DNA from: Streptomyces megasporus
Lineage (GTDB): Bacteria; Actinomycetota; Actinomycetes; Streptomycetales; Streptomycetaceae
DNA length: 64,000 nucleotides
Reading direction: 5' to 3'
Assembly (NCBI RefSeq): GCF_000718985.1
Contig: NZ_JODL01000004.1
Span: forward strand, 233,645 to 297,644
Every line of letters begins with the position of its first letter. Within the stretch, counting starts at the first letter, position 1. Below the pieces are notes generated by a model that made no database searches, was not told the origin of the DNA, and saw only the letters and a list, made by a program, of their open reading frames with translations. Position numbers and translations under genes: made by a program. This document shows positions 16,839-24,989 of the stretch, in pieces.

Positions 16839-17060
16839 GTGGCTTCGATCGAACTGGACAAGGTGCTGGACAAGGCGTGGGCGGACAAGAGCCTGCCGGA
16901 GATCCTGTCCGCCCCCGTCTCCGCCCTGAAGGGCGTCTCCGACCGCGACGGCGAACTGCTGGAGGAGGCGTTCGGCGTCAAGACGGTGGCCGACCTGGCC
17001 GACCTGAAGTACGTCCGCTGGGCCCAGGCCCTGGCCACGCTGGGCGCGACGGCCAAGTGA
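16839..17060 (+). CDS. Small helix-hairpin-helix-like protein
   Basis: A 73-residue acidic/helical protein from a GTG preceded by GGGAGGG. The core (LSAPVSALKGVSDRDGELLE and VKTVADLADLKYVRWAQAL) looks like a single helix-hairpin-helix/SAM-like domain of the kind that senses a DNA backbone or a partner protein. No signal or membrane segment. It starts the transcription unit that leads into Spo0M, downstream of the first BlaI-type box. The function is unknown. Confidence 0.75.
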   Translation: MASIELDKVLDKAWADKSLPEILSAPVSALKGVSDRDGELLEEAFGVKTVADLADLKYVRWAQALATLGATAK

Positions 17061-17085
17061 CGGTCAGGTAACTCCCCCAAAAAAA

Positions 17086-17126
17086 GCGCGGCGTCGCGCA
17101 AGCCCCGCCGGGCGCGGCGTCGCGCA
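17086..17126. repeat. Direct repeat of GCGCGGCGTCGCGCA
   Basis: Two exact 15-base copies (17086-17100 and 17112-17126) lie in the 99-base gap before Spo0M, after a run of seven A residues. Each copy is partly self-complementary. Its role is unknown; it may be attenuating hairpins. Confidence 0.6.
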
Positions 17127-17159
17127 CCCTCACACGCACACGCGAAGGAGAACGCCACC

Positions 17160-18167
17160 ATGGTGTTCAAACGGTTGCTCGGCTCGCTCGGAGTGGGCGG
17201 GCCCACGGTGGACACGGTCCTCGACCCCGGCCCCTTCCTCCCCGGCGGCGGCCTCAGCGGTCAGGTCCACCTCCAAGGCGGCAAAGCCGACTTCGACATC
17301 GACCACATCACCCTGGAACTGGTCGCCCGGGTCGAGGCCGAGCACGAGGGCGGTGAGTCCGAGGGCTTCGTCGCCTTCGAGCGCTTCACCGTCGCCGGTG
17401 GTTTCCGCCTGGCCGAAGGGGAGCGGCGCAGCGTCCCGTTCGCCGTCACGCTGCCGTGGGAGACCCCGATCACCGAACTGCACGGACAGCACCTGGGCAT
17501 CGTCCTCGGGGTGCGCACCGAACTGGCGGTGAGCGGCGCCAGGGACAAGGGCGACCTGGACCCCTTGGCCGTCGGTCCGCTGCCGGCCCAGGAGGCCGTC
17601 CTGGAGGCTCTCGGGCAGCTCGGCTTCGGGTTCAAGTCGGCCGACCTGGAGTACGGGCACATCGGCGGCACCGGTCAGGCACTGCCCTTCTACCAGGAGA
17701 TCGAGCTCGCCCCCGCGCCCCAGTACGCGCACACCATGCGGGAGTTGGAAGTGACCTTCCTCGCCAACCCCGGTGGCGTGGAGATCGTCCTGGAGGCCGA
17801 CAAGCCCGGTGGCTTCTTCTCCGACGGCCATGACGCGCTCAACCGCCATGTCGTGGGCCACGAGGGTGTCGCACACCGCGACTGGAACGCCGTCGTCGAC
17901 GCCTGGCTCCGTCAACTGGCCGACAACCGCGGCCACTTCGCCGCACCGGTCCCGTACGGGCAGCCCGACCCCCATGGTGGGGGGTACGCCCACAAGGACG
18001 ACCACGGTCACCACGGCCACCGTTCCGGCCCCGGCATGGGAACGGCCATCGCCGCGGGCGCGGCCGGACTGGCCGTCGGCGTGGCCGGCGGGCTGGTGGC
18101 CGCCGAGATCGTCGACGAGATCGGCGACGCCTTCGAGGGGGAGGACGAGGGCGACGAGGAGGCGTGA
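17160..18167 (+). CDS. Spo0M-family sporulation-control protein
   Basis: A 335-residue arrestin-fold protein. The first 250 residues match Spo0M: MVFKRLLGSLGVGGPTVDTV at the start, then LSGQVHLQGGKADFDIDHI and the LPWETPITELHGQHLGIVLG region. The C-terminal 80 residues are a His/Gly-rich stretch (HKDDHGHHGHRSG), a glycine-alanine segment that may insert in a membrane, and an acidic tail. Spo0M affects sporulation and stress behaviour in Bacillus and occurs beside Ter genes in actinomycetes. It is probably co-transcribed with the HhH-like gene under BlaI-type box 1. Confidence 0.9.
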   Translation: MVFKRLLGSLGVGGPTVDTVLDPGPFLPGGGLSGQVHLQGGKADFDIDHITLELVARVEAEHEGGESEGFVAFERFTVAGGFRLAEGERRSVPFAVTLPWETPITELHGQHLGIVLGVRTELAVSGARDKGDLDPLAVGPLPAQEAVLEALGQLGFGFKSADLEYGHIGGTGQALPFYQEIELAPAPQYAHTMRELEVTFLANPGGVEIVLEADKPGGFFSDGHDALNRHVVGHEGVAHRDWNAVVDAWLRQLADNRGHFAAPVPYGQPDPHGGGYAHKDDHGHHGHRSGPGMGTAIAAGAAGLAVGVAGGLVAAEIVDEIGDAFEGEDEGDEEA

Positions 18168-18188
18168 GACGCCCCTCGACCCCCTTCT

Positions 18189-18206
18189 TTCTACATTCTT
18201 GTAGAA
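18189..18206. promoter_or_regulatory. BlaI/MecI-type operator, copy 2
   Basis: TTCTACATTCTTGTAGAA is a perfect 7-bp inverted repeat with a four-base spacer. It is 61 bases before TerB and just after the Spo0M stop, so TerB has its own controlled promoter. Confidence 0.8.
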
Positions 18207-18266
18207 GTTAACCTGGGTCCGGACCGCTCCCCCGCGGTCCGGACCCGAACAACGCATGGAGACGTC

Positions 18267-18722
18267 ATGGCCCTGTGGGATCGCATCAAGGAAACCGCCC
18301 AGACGATGCAGGCCCAGCTGGAGGCGAAGAAGAACGACCTCAAGAGCGGCGCCTTCCGCGACGCGAGCATGGCGATGTGCGCGCTCGTCGCGGCGGCGGA
18401 CGGCACGATCGACCCGGCCGAGCGGCGGCGTGTCAGCCACCTGATCGCCAACAACGAGGTGCTGCGGAACTTCCCCGCCGACGACCTCCAGCGCCGTTTC
18501 GACGACTACGTCAACAAGCTGGTGGCCGACTTCGAGTTGGGCAAGGTCGGCATCCTGCAGGAAGTCGCCAAGGCCAGGAAGAAGCCCGCCGAGGCCCGCG
18601 CCGTGATCCAGATCGGCATCGTCATCGGCGGCGCCGACGGCCACTTCGACGCCACCGAGCGGGCCGTGGTCCGCGAGGCGTGTTTCTCCCTCGACCTGTC
18701 GCCCCACGAGTTCGATCTGTGA
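18267..18722 (+). CDS. TerB-family tellurite-resistance/stress protein
   Basis: A 151-residue all-helical TerB protein with the paired acidic motifs AAADGTIDPAERRRV and GGADGHFDATERAVV, which form the metal-binding repeats of the family. TerB works with the calcium-binding TerD-type proteins in membrane-linked stress complexes. Start ATG 18267 begins MALWDRIKETAQTMQAQ as in Streptomyces relatives. It lies 61 bases after BlaI-type box 2. Confidence 0.93.
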   Translation: MALWDRIKETAQTMQAQLEAKKNDLKSGAFRDASMAMCALVAAADGTIDPAERRRVSHLIANNEVLRNFPADDLQRRFDDYVNKLVADFELGKVGILQEVAKARKKPAEARAVIQIGIVIGGADGHFDATERAVVREACFSLDLSPHEFDL

Positions 18723-18837
18723 CCGACGCACCGTTGCGACGCCCGCCTCGCCCGCTCCGGCGGTCGCACGGCGGACGTACGGCGGACGTGCACAGACCCG
18801 GCAGACAGACCGGCAGACGACCTCGAAGGGGAACCGC

Positions 18838-19098
18838 ATGGAGATCTCCGGCCTCATCAGCGCGATCGTGATCGGCACCGTCATCGGCACACTGGGCCGG
18901 CTGGCGCTGCCGGGCCGCCAACACACCGGGGTGCTGCCGACCATCGGAGTCGGCGTCCTCGCCGCCCTGGTCGGCACCGCCGTCGCGGCGGGACTGGGGG
19001 TGGCGAACACGGACGGCGTCGACTGGATCGAGTTGGCCATCCAGGTCGGTCTGGCCGCCTGCGGCGTCGCGCTCGTCGAGCGCCTCAAGGGCCGCTGA
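18838..19098 (+). CDS. GlsB/YeaQ/YmgE-like small membrane protein
   Basis: An 86-residue membrane protein with about three hydrophobic helices: MEISGLISAIVIGTVIGTLG, VGVLAALVGTAVAAGLGV and LAIQVGLAACGVALV. This is the layout of the transglycosylase-associated GlsB/YeaQ family, short stress-induced membrane proteins. It follows TerB by 115 bases on the same strand and may be in the same unit. It carries a LGRLALPGRQ loop instead of the usual glycine-rich turn, so the family call is fair rather than firm. Confidence 0.7.
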   Translation: MEISGLISAIVIGTVIGTLGRLALPGRQHTGVLPTIGVGVLAALVGTAVAAGLGVANTDGVDWIELAIQVGLAACGVALVERLKGR

Positions 19099-19164
19099 GC
19101 CCGCCCGTCCTCCTGTGTCGATCGCCCGGTCCGAGCGGCGGTCGGCACAGGAACCGCGGGCTTC

Positions 19165-20112
19165 TCACAAGGGGGTGGCCGCTTTCAGGACGAGGAACAG
19201 GGTGACGGCCGAACTCGCCGACGACAGCGCCGAAACGGTGGTGCCCGCCGCGGCCGTCCACGCCGCGAGCCCCACCGCGGTGAACACCGACGGCCATCTG
19301 CGCACCGTCGGCGCCGGCTCCAACAGCGCCGCCACTCGCCGTGGCACGGGTCCCGCCGCGGCGAGGTGGGCCAGCGTCACCGCCGGAGCACCACGGGAGA
19401 CCAGCGCCGCCTTGCCGATCGCACGGGCGACCGCCCGCCGACTGCCGACCGCCTCCGCCGCGTCCTCGTCCGCCCACCGCTCCGTGGTGTAGGTCACGGC
19501 CGTGCGCAGCGGTCGCAGGAACGGATTGGCTCGTGCCGCCAGCCGCACCACCAGCAGGTACCGGTGGTGCTTGCCCACCAGGTGCGCTCGCTCGTGGGCG
19601 AACAGAGCGCGGCGCTCCCGGTGGCCCTCCAGGCACGACAGCATCGCCGTGGACACCACGATCCGGCCCGTCCGGCGCGGGCCGCCGGGCAGCGCGTACG
19701 CGTACGGGACCTCGTCGGGCAGTACCGCCACCGAGGAGTCGCGCAGTCCTTCCAACGCCCGAAGCGCCCGGCGCCGCACCCGACGGTGCGCCCACAGCGT
19801 CCGCGAGCAGGCCGCCAGCACCGCGACCAGGGCGGGAATCGACGCCTTCCCCGCGATCTCGTCGAAGGGGACCGCCGCACGCACCTCCGGGTCCGACCAA
19901 CCGTCCGGCAGCGGGTTGCCCGGCAGTTGCGCGGTCCCCACCACGACCAGCAGCGCCAGACACACCGTGCTGCACACCGCCAGCACGCCGGCCGTGACCG
20001 ACAGCAGCACGGTGGCGGTGCGCGGGTGCAGGCGCTGTTCGGCCAGGCGCGCGACGGGCCAGGCGGTCAGCGGCAGGACGAGCGGCAGGAAGAAGAAGAC
20101 CCCCATGGACAT
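19165..20112 (-). CDS. M56-family membrane metallopeptidase (BlaR1/MecR1-like)
   Basis: A 315-residue peptidase with hydrophobic helices near residues 3-20, 33-60 and 95-115 and two near the C-terminus. The zinc motif is HERAH (HExxH) in ALFAHERAHLVGKHH, with a second acidic region ERWADEDAAEAVG as in M56 enzymes. Unlike BlaR1 it has no penicillin-binding sensor domain, so the signal must be sensed by the membrane part. Its start shares bases with the BlaI-like stop (TGATG), so the two are made together. It should cleave or trigger loss of the repressor under some envelope stress. Confidence 0.9.
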   Translation of the reverse strand: MSMGVFFFLPLVLPLTAWPVARLAEQRLHPRTATVLLSVTAGVLAVCSTVCLALLVVVGTAQLPGNPLPDGWSDPEVRAAVPFDEIAGKASIPALVAVLAACSRTLWAHRRVRRRALRALEGLRDSSVAVLPDEVPYAYALPGGPRRTGRIVVSTAMLSCLEGHRERRALFAHERAHLVGKHHRYLLVVRLAARANPFLRPLRTAVTYTTERWADEDAAEAVGSRRAVARAIGKAALVSRGAPAVTLAHLAAAGPVPRRVAALLEPAPTVRRWPSVFTAVGLAAWTAAAGTTVSALSSASSAVTLFLVLKAATPL

Positions 20113-20540
20113 CAGTCCTCCGGTTCCTCCGCCCGGCCCAAAAGTTCCCGCAGCAGCCGCTCGTCGTCCGGCGGCAGCGAGGTCACGAAACTCGCCAGCA
20201 CCGCCTGGCGGTCGCTCTCTCCGTCCAGGAGCCTCCGCATGCGCAGTGCCGCCAACCCCGCCTCGTCCGCGGTCGGCGCCCACACGAACGACCGGCCCGA
20301 CCTCTGCCGCGTCACCACGCCCTTGGCCAACAGCCGGGTCAGGATGGTGATCACGGTGGTGTACGCCAGGGAGCCGCCGAGCCGCTCCCGCACCCACGCG
20401 GTGTCCACCGGGCCCGGCGCCTCGCGCAGCGCCGAGAGCACCTGGGCCTCCAGCTCGCCCCGGCCCCGCCGGTGCGGACGAGGCCGCTGGGACGCTCCGG
20501 TCGCATCCCGATCCACCACACCGTCTCCCTTCAGCCCCAT
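20112..20540 (-). CDS. BlaI/MecI-family repressor
   Basis: A 142-residue winged-helix repressor. The HTH region covers about 30-95 (GELEAQVLSALREAPGPVDT, then RLGGSLAYTTVITILTRLL and KGVVTRQRSGRSFVWAP), and the C-terminal helical dimer region holds the usual peptidase-sensitive segment. ATG 20540 follows GGGGGA; upstream codons in frame do not resemble the family. A BlaI-type box lies 70 bases upstream, shared with the divergent TerD gene, so it is autoregulated. Matching boxes before TerB and the Spo0M unit make it the likely regulator of the whole island. Confidence 0.93.
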   Translation of the reverse strand: MGLKGDGVVDRDATGASQRPRPHRRGRGELEAQVLSALREAPGPVDTAWVRERLGGSLAYTTVITILTRLLAKGVVTRQRSGRSFVWAPTADEAGLAALRMRRLLDGESDRQAVLASFVTSLPPDDERLLRELLGRAEEPED

Positions 20541-20609
20541 GCTCCCCCGTCTCACTCGCCGGGTCGGCGGTACATCGTAGACGTGCGGCAACCCGGCCTC
20601 CCCCACATC

Positions 20610-20627
20610 TTCTACATTGCTGTAGAT
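20610..20627. promoter_or_regulatory. BlaI/MecI-type operator, copy 3
   Basis: TTCTACATTGCTGTAGAT, the same palindrome with one terminal mismatch. It lies between the divergent blaI-like and terD-like genes, 62 bases before the TerD start. Confidence 0.8.
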
Positions 20628-20688
20628 TTCAAGGGCGGGTTCGGCAGTCCCGAGAACCGCGCAGACCAACGCGTCACAGGAGGAAAGC

Positions 20689-21133
20689 GTGGGAGTATCC
20701 CTGTCCAAAGGTGGCAACGTCTCGCTCAGCAAGGAGGCCCCGGGACTGAGCGCGGTCCTCGTCGGCCTGGGCTGGGACGTGCGGACGACCACCGGAACCG
20801 ACTACGACCTGGACGCCAGCGCGCTGCTGTGCGGCGCTTCCGGGAAGGTCGCATCCGACCGGCACTTCGTCTTCTACAACAACCTCACCAGCCCCGACGG
20901 ATCGGTCGAGCACACCGGTGACAACCTCACCGGCGAGGGCGACGGCGACGACGAGGTCATCAAGGTGAACCTCGCTGGCCCGCTACGACCTGAGCGAGGA
21001 CGCCGCCACCGAGACCGCCATGGTCTTCGGCGAGCTCTACCGCCACGGCGGTGAGTGGAAGTTCCGGGCCATCGGCCAGGGCTACGCCTCGGGGCTGCGC
21101 GGCATCGCCCAGGACTTCGGCGTCAACGTCTGA
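20689..21133 (+). pseudogene. TerD-family gene broken by an internal deletion and frameshift
   Basis: GTG 20689 with AGGAGGAAA opens a normal TerD N-terminus ([20 protein letters not shown], then [20 protein letters not shown] and the metal-binding loops) up to VNLAG near 20979. The family C-terminus ([20 protein letters not shown] to [13 protein letters not shown]) follows at once, but in the +1-shifted frame from 20975 to the stop at 21133. About 43 codons of the middle of the domain (the VSIYEA and RNAFIRV strands of intact TerD) are missing. As written, translation runs into unrelated Arg-rich sequence and stops at 21054. The promoter and ribosome site look intact. Confidence 0.85.
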
Positions 21134-21341
21134 CGCCTTGCCTCCGCCACCGGAGGACCGCCACGGACCGGTCCTCCGGGGCGCCCCGTCCCAGGCTCGG
21201 CCACCCGGAGCCCGACCGCGCGGGGAGCCGATCTCCCGCCCGCGGCGGTCGTCCTCGCTCCGCTGCTCGCGGCACTCGCCTCCGTCGGGGCCGCTCTCCC
21301 CGCGTCACCGGTCACGGACCGGGCTCCGGCGACTCCCGGTG

Positions 21342-22169
21342 TCAGTCGGGTCGGTCGAGGGCGCCGATCGCGCAGGCCGCGGAGAGCAGTTGGGCGTCGA
21401 GGAGGCCGCCGTCGGCGAGGCGGTTCCCCCTGGAGTAGGAGCCGAGTATCGCCTTCGCCAAGGGCAGTGCCCCGCGGGGGCGGCGTATCAGTGGCTTGAC
21501 CCAGGCTTCGACGGTGGCGTCGAGTTCCTCGGCGGGCACCGCCTTGTGGAGGATGGACATCTCGTGGGCCCGCGCCGCGTCGAAGGGGGCGCTGGTGAGG
21601 ATGAGTTCACGGATCCGGGCGGTGCCCGCCTCGTTCAGCAGGCGGGGCAGGACACCACCCCACACGGGTGCCACGCCCAGGCTCGTCTCGGGGAGGCGGA
21701 AGCGGCAGGTGTCGGCTCCGGCACGCAGGTCGCAGAAGATCGCGAGTGCGAGGCCGGCGCCGATGACCCTGCCGTGGAGCCGGGCGATGGTGACCGCGTG
21801 GGCGGTGTCCAGGGCCTCGCAGACACGTCGGGCCTTGTCCGCGATCACACGGAGGTGCGCTCCGGTGGGGTCGTCCTCGAGGGAGGTGGCGAACTCCCCC
21901 CGGTCCGCGCCCAGGCAGAAGTCGTCCCCGGCGCCGGACAGGACGATGATCCGGACGTCGAGGCGGTCGTTGACCGTGCCGAGAACGCTGATGAGTTCGT
22001 CGAGGATGTCCGCGGTGAGGGCGTTGCCGGTCTCCGGGCTGTTGAGCCGGACGTGCAGGACGGGGCCCTCCTGGCCGACCTGGAGCGTCTTGTAGTGGCC
22101 TTCGATCACGGTGGGTGTCGCGGTGGAGGCCGCGGTTGGGGTCGCGGTTGGGGTCACGGCGGAGCTCAC
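21342..22169 (-). CDS. Enoyl-CoA hydratase/isomerase-family protein
   Basis: A 275-residue crotonase-fold protein. It begins with an odd Thr/Pro/Ala repeat (TPTATPTAASTATPT) before the domain. The oxyanion-hole segments are visible as NALTADIL with AGDDFCLGAD, and LHGRVIGAGLALAIFCDLR. The family glutamates appear around RLPETSLGVAPVWGG. The reaction cannot be told from sequence: hydratase, isomerase or another acyl-CoA lyase. GTG 22169 lies seven bases after the P450 stop, so it is co-transcribed with the CYP154-like gene. Confidence 0.85.
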   Translation of the reverse strand: MSSAVTPTATPTAASTATPTVIEGHYKTLQVGQEGPVLHVRLNSPETGNALTADILDELISVLGTVNDRLDVRIIVLSGAGDDFCLGADRGEFATSLEDDPTGAHLRVIADKARRVCEALDTAHAVTIARLHGRVIGAGLALAIFCDLRAGADTCRFRLPETSLGVAPVWGGVLPRLLNEAGTARIRELILTSAPFDAARAHEMSILHKAVPAEELDATVEAWVKPLIRRPRGALPLAKAILGSYSRGNRLADGGLLDAQLLSAACAIGALDRPD

Positions 22170-22176
22170 GGATACC

Positions 22177-23430
22177 TCAAGGGTGGGCTACGGGCAGGGT
22201 CAACATGCGGCGGAAGGCCACGCGGGGGGCCCACTGGGGCGGGCGAGCCAACCGGAGGGAGGGGAAGCGGTCCAGGAGAGCGGTCAGCAGCGTGGTGGCC
22301 TCCAGGCGGGCCAGGGGCGCGCCGAGGCAGTAGTGGATGCCTCCGCTGAAACTCAGGTGGGCCGGTCTGGGGCGACGGACGTCGAAACGGTCGGGGTCGG
22401 TGTGGTGGGCCGGGTCCCGGTTGGCCGCCCCGACCATGAGGTGGACCATCCGGTCCGCGTGGACGTCGACGCCGGCGACGGTGAGGTCCTTGCCCGCGAT
22501 CCGGCTGATGACGTGGGTGGGGGCGTCGTAACGCAGGGCCTCCTCCACCGCCGTGGGGACGTGCTCGGGATGCGCGCGGAGCCACGCCCACTGATCGGGG
22601 TGTTCGAGCAGGAGCCGCACCGTCGTCGACAGCAGGGTGGCGGTCGTCTCCAGCGCCGCCAGGAGCACGAACAGGGTGATGTGGTAGACGGCCTCGTCGG
22701 CGGCCTCCCGGTCGGGTTCGATCTCGTCCCAGACCCGCAGCCATGCCGACACCGGGTCCGGTCCGGGCCGGGCGCGTCGCTCGTGGACCAGGGCGGTGAA
22801 GTACTTGCCCAACTGCGCCGTCGCGGCGTCGGAGAGGGCCAGTTGGCTGGCCGAGGGGAGGAGTTCCTGGGCGAACACCTGGTCGTGGGTGAGGTCGCGC
22901 AGCAGGGGGTGGTCACCGGACGGCAGGCCGAGCCACCGACCGATGGTGATCACCGGGAGTTCCTCGCTGACCAGGGCGTTGAAGTCCGCTTCGCCGTCCT
23001 CCAGGTGTTCGGCGAGACGGTCGAGCAGGTCGTCGGTGATCTCGGCGACCGAGTGCCGGAGGTCCTCCAGTGCCCTGCGGTCGAACATGTTGCCCGTGGC
23101 CTTGCGGACGCGGGTGTGGTCCGGCGGGTTGAGCGCCGGCAGGGTCTTGCTCATCTCCCGCGAGGAGGCCGCGTTCCAGCGCGTCGATTCTCCCTGGAGG
23201 GCGCGCCAGCGGGCGTCGGGCACGAGCCAGTCCCGGCTGCGCAGTAACCGGTCGCACAGGTCGAAGGAGGTGACCAGGTACCCGCCCCAGGGGGCCGGGA
23301 CGATGTCCCCCATCGACCGGAGTTTCGCGTAGTACGGGAAGGGGTCCGCCTGCCCCTGTGCCGTGCGCAGACGGGAGAAGAGGGCGGTCACGGAACGCCG
23401 GTCGACGGGGCGGGCTATCGCGGGTTCCAC
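22177..23430 (-). CDS. Cytochrome P450, CYP154-like, conservon-associated
   Basis: A 417-residue soluble bacterial P450. The I-helix reads LLAALETTATLL (Ala where Gly is usual before the ET pair). ExxR is EEALRYD. The haem loop is FSGGIHYCLGAPLARLEA, with the axial Cys in YCLG. GTG 23430 follows GGAG. In Streptomyces, CYP157 and CYP154 genes occur side by side next to conservons, and the order here (conservon, CYP157-like, CYP154-like) fits. A hairpin in the 186-base gap suggests this gene and the hydratase can be expressed apart from the conservon. The substrate is unknown; CYP154 members oxidise aromatic, macrolide or steroid compounds. Confidence 0.88.
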   Translation of the reverse strand: MEPAIARPVDRRSVTALFSRLRTAQGQADPFPYYAKLRSMGDIVPAPWGGYLVTSFDLCDRLLRSRDWLVPDARWRALQGESTRWNAASSREMSKTLPALNPPDHTRVRKATGNMFDRRALEDLRHSVAEITDDLLDRLAEHLEDGEADFNALVSEELPVITIGRWLGLPSGDHPLLRDLTHDQVFAQELLPSASQLALSDAATAQLGKYFTALVHERRARPGPDPVSAWLRVWDEIEPDREAADEAVYHITLFVLLAALETTATLLSTTVRLLLEHPDQWAWLRAHPEHVPTAVEEALRYDAPTHVISRIAGKDLTVAGVDVHADRMVHLMVGAANRDPAHHTDPDRFDVRRPRPAHLSFSGGIHYCLGAPLARLEATTLLTALLDRFPSLRLARPPQWAPRVAFRRMLTLPVAHP

Positions 23431-23561
23431 GCGATCGACTCCTTTACAAGATCACTCGGATCGGCGCCTCGTCCCTACCCATGTGGTCGTACGTTGATGC
23501 GATGTGCCCCCGTCATGTGCTGTCGGGTAGGTCACACTCCCGGTGTGCCGCGCCGGACAGC

Positions 23562-23592
23562 GCATCCCCGGCGTGGTCTCCGCCGGGGATGC
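23562..23592 (-). terminator. Hairpin between the CYP157-like and CYP154-like genes
   Basis: GCATCCCCGGC and GCCGGGGATGC form an 11-bp perfect stem with a nine-base loop, 25 bases past the CYP157-like stop. Confidence 0.65.
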
Positions 23593-23616
23593 TTCCGGCG
23601 CCCGGGACAGGGTGGA

Positions 23617-24978
23617 TCACGCTCCCGTGAGCCATTTCAGGAACGCGCTCCAGCGCGTGGTCTTCGTCGCGGGCGCCGGCGCCGACCGGGACGCCGCACC
23701 GGCACGGCCGGCTTCGGCTTCCTGGGTGGGAGCCGCGGTTCGCCGGGTGGAGGGCGGGGTCGGGGTGAAGCGGACGGGCAGGGCGGTGAGTGTTCTGCTC
23801 CAGGGGGTCGGCTGCCAGGTCAGGCTCTGGAAGTCGGTGGTCAGGGTGATGTCGGTCAGCCGGTTGAGCAGCTTCTCGATGGCCGCGTTCCCGATGAGGA
23901 CGGCCGGGTCCTTGGCCGGGCAGGCGTGGGGGCCCGCGCCGAACGCGAGGTGGGCCCGTCCCCGGAGCGCCCAGGGGTCCGCGGCCACGGCCGGGTCGGT
24001 GTTGGCGGCGGCGAAGCTGATGACCACGGGGGCGTCGGCCCGCAGCACCCTGCCGTCGAGCTCCACGTCCTGTACCGGGTAGTGGACGGCGTAGTTGGCG
24101 ATGGGGGCGTACTTCCACAGCACTTCGCTGACGGCGTCCTCGACCAGCAGTTGGGTGCCCGAGTACCGGTCGTCGCCGAGCACGAGGGCGATGCCCGTGC
24201 TGATGAGGGACGTCAGGGGCGCCGTGCCGCCCGACAGCAGTGTGACGAGTTGGTTGACCATCTCGCCGTCGTTGAGACCGGCCGAGTGCTTGAGCATGTG
24301 GGAGGTCACGTCGTCGCCGGGAGAGCGGCGTTTGAGCGTGACCAGTTCGTGGAGGGCCTCTCCGAGAACCTTGTTGGCCCGTTCGGCCTCGGGGCCGCCC
24401 TCGAAGATTCCCGTGACTCCGAAGACGACCCTGTCACCGATGTCGGCGGGGCATCCGAAGAGTTCGCCGAAGATCAGCAGGGGCAGTTGCTGGGCGTAGT
24501 CGACCATGAGGTCGGCCCTGCCTCCGGGCCGGCTGCTGAACTGGTCGATGAGGTAGTCGGCGACCTGCTCGACGTGGCGGCCCAGCCGGTGCGGGTCCAC
24601 GGTGGACAGGCCGTCGGTCACCACCTGCCGCAGCCGCGCGTGGTCGGCGCCGTCGGAGAACAGGGCGTTGGGCCGGTGGGCCATCATCGGCAGGGCGGGA
24701 CTGTCCGCCGGTATCCGACCCTCGTTGAGAGCGCGCCAGCGGCGTGCGTCCCGGACGAAGGTGCCGGGGTTCTGCAGGATCTGCAGGGCGGCCGAGTAGT
24801 TCGTCACCAGTTCGGCCTCGACACCAGGGGCCATCTCCACGGGCCCGCTGGCGCCGAACTGCCGGAGGTGGGCGTAGTAGCCGTCCGGGTCCTCCCCGAA
24901 CTCGGGGGTGTACAGCGGGACTCTGCCGTGGGCGGGACAGCCCGGCGGGGGCTGCCGGTGATCCGTCTGGTGTGACAC
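23617..24978 (-). CDS. Cytochrome P450, CYP157-like, without a canonical ExxR motif
   Basis: A 453-residue P450 homologue. The haem loop is intact: HLAFGAGPHACPAKDPAV, with the axial Cys in HACPA. The I-helix region is TLLSGGTAPLTSLISTG, without the acid-alcohol pair. The K-helix reads DAVSEVLWKYAPI, so the Arg of ExxR is replaced by Trp. I recall that CYP157 members lack ExxR in the same way. The C-terminal 50 residues are a Pro/Ala/Arg-rich tail ending in a short helix. GTG 24978 has AGGAGTT and lies 11 bases after the GTPase stop, making it the conservon's fifth gene. Confidence 0.88.
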   Translation of the reverse strand: MSHQTDHRQPPPGCPAHGRVPLYTPEFGEDPDGYYAHLRQFGASGPVEMAPGVEAELVTNYSAALQILQNPGTFVRDARRWRALNEGRIPADSPALPMMAHRPNALFSDGADHARLRQVVTDGLSTVDPHRLGRHVEQVADYLIDQFSSRPGGRADLMVDYAQQLPLLIFGELFGCPADIGDRVVFGVTGIFEGGPEAERANKVLGEALHELVTLKRRSPGDDVTSHMLKHSAGLNDGEMVNQLVTLLSGGTAPLTSLISTGIALVLGDDRYSGTQLLVEDAVSEVLWKYAPIANYAVHYPVQDVELDGRVLRADAPVVISFAAANTDPAVAADPWALRGRAHLAFGAGPHACPAKDPAVLIGNAAIEKLLNRLTDITLTTDFQSLTWQPTPWSRTLTALPVRFTPTPPSTRRTAAPTQEAEAGRAGAASRSAPAPATKTTRWSAFLKWLTGA

Positions 24979-24989
24979 GGGGGGAACTC

